Positions 32,101-33,763 of a DNA stretch of 33,763 bases are shown piece after piece; position 1 is the stretch's first letter; every line of letters begins with the position of its first letter. The notes beneath the pieces are model-generated. The model did not search any database, was not told where the DNA came from, and saw only the letters and a program-made list of their open reading frames with translations. Origin of the DNA: Dehalococcoidia bacterium (GTDB lineage Bacteria; Chloroflexota; Dehalococcoidia; Tepidiformales; Tepidiformaceae); NCBI GenBank assembly GCA_020432045.1, contig JAGQHB010000112.1, forward strand, positions 1 to 33,763, written 5' to 3'. Made by a program: the position numbers and the translations under genes.

Positions 32101-33687
32101 GTGGAAGTACCGCTGCTGCTCAATGACTTCCTGCGCCGCGCAGCCAAGCTCTATCCAAATAAGACCGCCATCGTCGACGCCGATCGGCGCTTCACCTACC
32201 GCGAATTCCAGGAGCGCTGCAACCAGCTCGGCCACGGCCTCCTCAGCCTCGGCATCAAGCGTGGCGACCGAGTCTGCATCCTCAGCCCCAACTCTCACTA
32301 CTTCCTCGAAAGCTATTACGGTGTCACCCAGATCGGTGCAATTCTCGTACCGCTGAACTACCGCCTGGTCGCGGCCGACCACGAATACATCATCAACCAC
32401 GCGGGCGTCACGGCCGTGCTCGTGGACTACGAGTACACCGGCGTAATCGATGACATCCGCGCCAACCTGCCGAATGTCAAGCACTTCATCGTTGCCGACC
32501 CCCGTCCTGGCAAGGTGACGCCTGACGGCTGGATCGACTGGGACGGCCTCGTCGGCAACCGCCCAACATCCGCGACTCCGGCCATCGACCTGGGCGAAAA
32601 TGACGTTACCTCGATCAACTACACGTCTGGCACCACAGCACGCCCCAAGGGCGTGATGCTCACGCACCGCAACGTGTACATCAACGCCTACAACTTCATC
32701 GCCCACCTGCGCGCCAGCCACGAAGACGTGGAGCTCTGGACGCTGCCGATGTTCCACGCCAACGGATGGGGCGGCCCCTTCGCAATCACCGCAATGGGCG
32801 GCACCCATGTCGTCCTTCGTGCCGTCGTCGGCAGCGAGATCTACCGCCTTATCGAAGAAGAGAAGGTCACGTTCGCCTGCATGGCCCCCGCCGTGCTTTC
32901 GACCATCCTCAACTACCCCGATAAGGCGAAGCACAAGATCACGACGAAGCCGCGCTTCACCGTTGCCGGCGCTCCGCCCCCCGCCGCGTTCATCGAGCGC
33001 CTTGAGCAGGAGCTCGGCTGGGAGTTCCTCCAGATCTACGGACTCACCGAAACGGCGCCGCTGATCACAGTCTCAACGCCCGACTTCCAGAACCCCGACG
33101 GGACCGACTATCCGCGCCGTGCACGCGCCGGTGTCGAAGTCATCGGCTGCGACATCCAGGTGCTCGATGAAAACGGCCAGCCCGTGCCGATGGACGGTGT
33201 CGCCATCGGCGAGGTCTGTGCTCGCGGCAATATGGTCCTCAAGGGCTACTGGGAGCAGCAGGAAGAGACCGACCGCGCCATCTACGACGGCTACTTCCAC
33301 TCGGGTGACCTTGCCGTCTGGGACGAATTCGGAAACATCCACATCGTCGATCGCAAGAAGGACGTCATCATTTCCGGCGGCGAAAACATCTCATCTCCCG
33401 AGATCGAGGACGCGCTTTACAAGCACCCCGCGATCCTGGAATGCGCGGTCATCGGCGTCCCGCATGAGAAGTGGGGCGAGACGCCAAAGGCGCTCGTCGT
33501 CCTCCGCCAGGGGATGACCGCGACCGAACAGGAGATCATCGGCTTCTGCCGCCAGCACATCGCGCACTTCAAAGCGCCAACCAGCATTGACTTCGTCGAC
33601 GCCCTGCCGCGCACCGCGACCGGCAAGCTCCAGAAATTCGTCATCCGCGAAAAGTACTGGGAAGGCCACGACCGCCGCGTGAGCTGA
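32101..33687 (+). CDS. Acyl-CoA synthetase (AMP-forming, FadD type)
   Basis: A 528-aa adenylate-forming ligase that activates a carboxylic acid with ATP and CoA. Motifs in order: YTSGTTARPKGVMLTH (P-loop, 174-189), LPMFHANGW, YGLTETAP, YFHSGDLAVWDEFG and the late lysine in PRTATGKLQKF. No membrane anchor. The substrate may be a fatty or branched acid. GTG at 32101 has GGAGGG five bases upstream; the frame continues upstream but lacks family sequence. It diverges from the P450 gene, so oxidation of a terminal carbon followed by CoA activation is a natural pair of steps (inference). Confidence 0.93.
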   Translation: MEVPLLLNDFLRRAAKLYPNKTAIVDADRRFTYREFQERCNQLGHGLLSLGIKRGDRVCILSPNSHYFLESYYGVTQIGAILVPLNYRLVAADHEYIINHAGVTAVLVDYEYTGVIDDIRANLPNVKHFIVADPRPGKVTPDGWIDWDGLVGNRPTSATPAIDLGENDVTSINYTSGTTARPKGVMLTHRNVYINAYNFIAHLRASHEDVELWTLPMFHANGWGGPFAITAMGGTHVVLRAVVGSEIYRLIEEEKVTFACMAPAVLSTILNYPDKAKHKITTKPRFTVAGAPPPAAFIERLEQELGWEFLQIYGLTETAPLITVSTPDFQNPDGTDYPRRARAGVEVIGCDIQVLDENGQPVPMDGVAIGEVCARGNMVLKGYWEQQEETDRAIYDGYFHSGDLAVWDEFGNIHIVDRKKDVIISGGENISSPEIEDALYKHPAILECAVIGVPHEKWGETPKALVVLRQGMTATEQEIIGFCRQHIAHFKAPTSIDFVDALPRTATGKLQKFVIREKYWEGHDRRVS

Positions 33688-33712
33688 GGCGGGGCGTAAT
33701 CTAAACGCCGCC
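33688..33712 (+). terminator. Weak hairpin after the acyl-CoA synthetase
   Basis: GGC and GGCGT pair with ACGCC and GCC across a 2-base bulge and a 7-nt loop, directly after the stop codon. No T-tract follows. From 33713 to the end nothing further is supported. Confidence 0.3.
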
Positions 33713-33763
33713 GTCTCAATGCGCAGGGGCCCGCCAACCGTTCGCGAGGGCCCAGCCGGAGTA

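Overview
The window is a GC-rich bacterial chromosome segment with short intergenic spaces and no phage, insertion-sequence or CRISPR structure that I can see. The gene mix resembles free-living aerobic Chloroflexota (Dehalococcoidia or Tepidiforma-like lineages): an HTH-PASTA membrane protein next to rimO, several PPOX-family flavoproteins, a class III CoA-transferase, a P450, a thiolase-fold/OB-fold pair and SMP-30. An actinobacterial origin is not excluded. No rRNA or marker set is present, so this placement is an inference.

Layout. 1-3000: a methyltransferase fragment cut by the window edge, a GT39-type membrane glycosyltransferase, and a spacer carrying a clear promoter. 3000-4650: an unrecognised 164-aa gene and an Mrr-type restriction endonuclease on either side of a tRNA-Pro(CGG) gene. 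4630-10340: glyA, an arsenic-type ArsR repressor, two small secreted or anchored proteins, a Cys-rich ArsM arsenite methyltransferase, an MFS transporter and a small PRC-barrel-like protein. 10470-10680: a c-di-AMP (ydaO-yuaA) riboswitch on the minus strand with its promoter, facing the PRC-barrel-like gene. 10857-14617: rimO, an HTH-TM-PASTA protein and a class III aminotransferase, all minus. 14700-20800: SMP-30, a lipoprotein, PPK2, three PPOX-family proteins, a methylisocitrate-lyase-family enzyme and two SRPBCC proteins. 20900-23200: an alpha-methylacyl-CoA racemase-like enzyme, then a histidine phosphatase between two decayed genes joined to it by ATGA overlaps. 23465-27670: an ABC ATPase plus a very large FtsX-type permease, closed by a strong terminator. 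27700-33690: SDR, VOC protein, OB-fold/Zn-ribbon protein, Ltp2-like thiolase, P450 and a divergent acyl-CoA synthetase.

How genes may work together. ArsR and ArsM suggest arsenic sensing and methylation. The P450, acyl-CoA synthetase, AMACR-like racemase and thiolase-fold/DUF35 pair match, family by family, the steps used to shorten branched (sterol- or isoprenoid-like) side chains in actinobacteria; this is an inference from families. The most unusual non-coding elements are the c-di-AMP riboswitch followed by a hairpin that can hide a strong ribosome-binding site, an 11-G tract between the -35 and -10 elements of a secreted-protein gene, and a TetR-style dyad between the P450 and the acyl-CoA synthetase.
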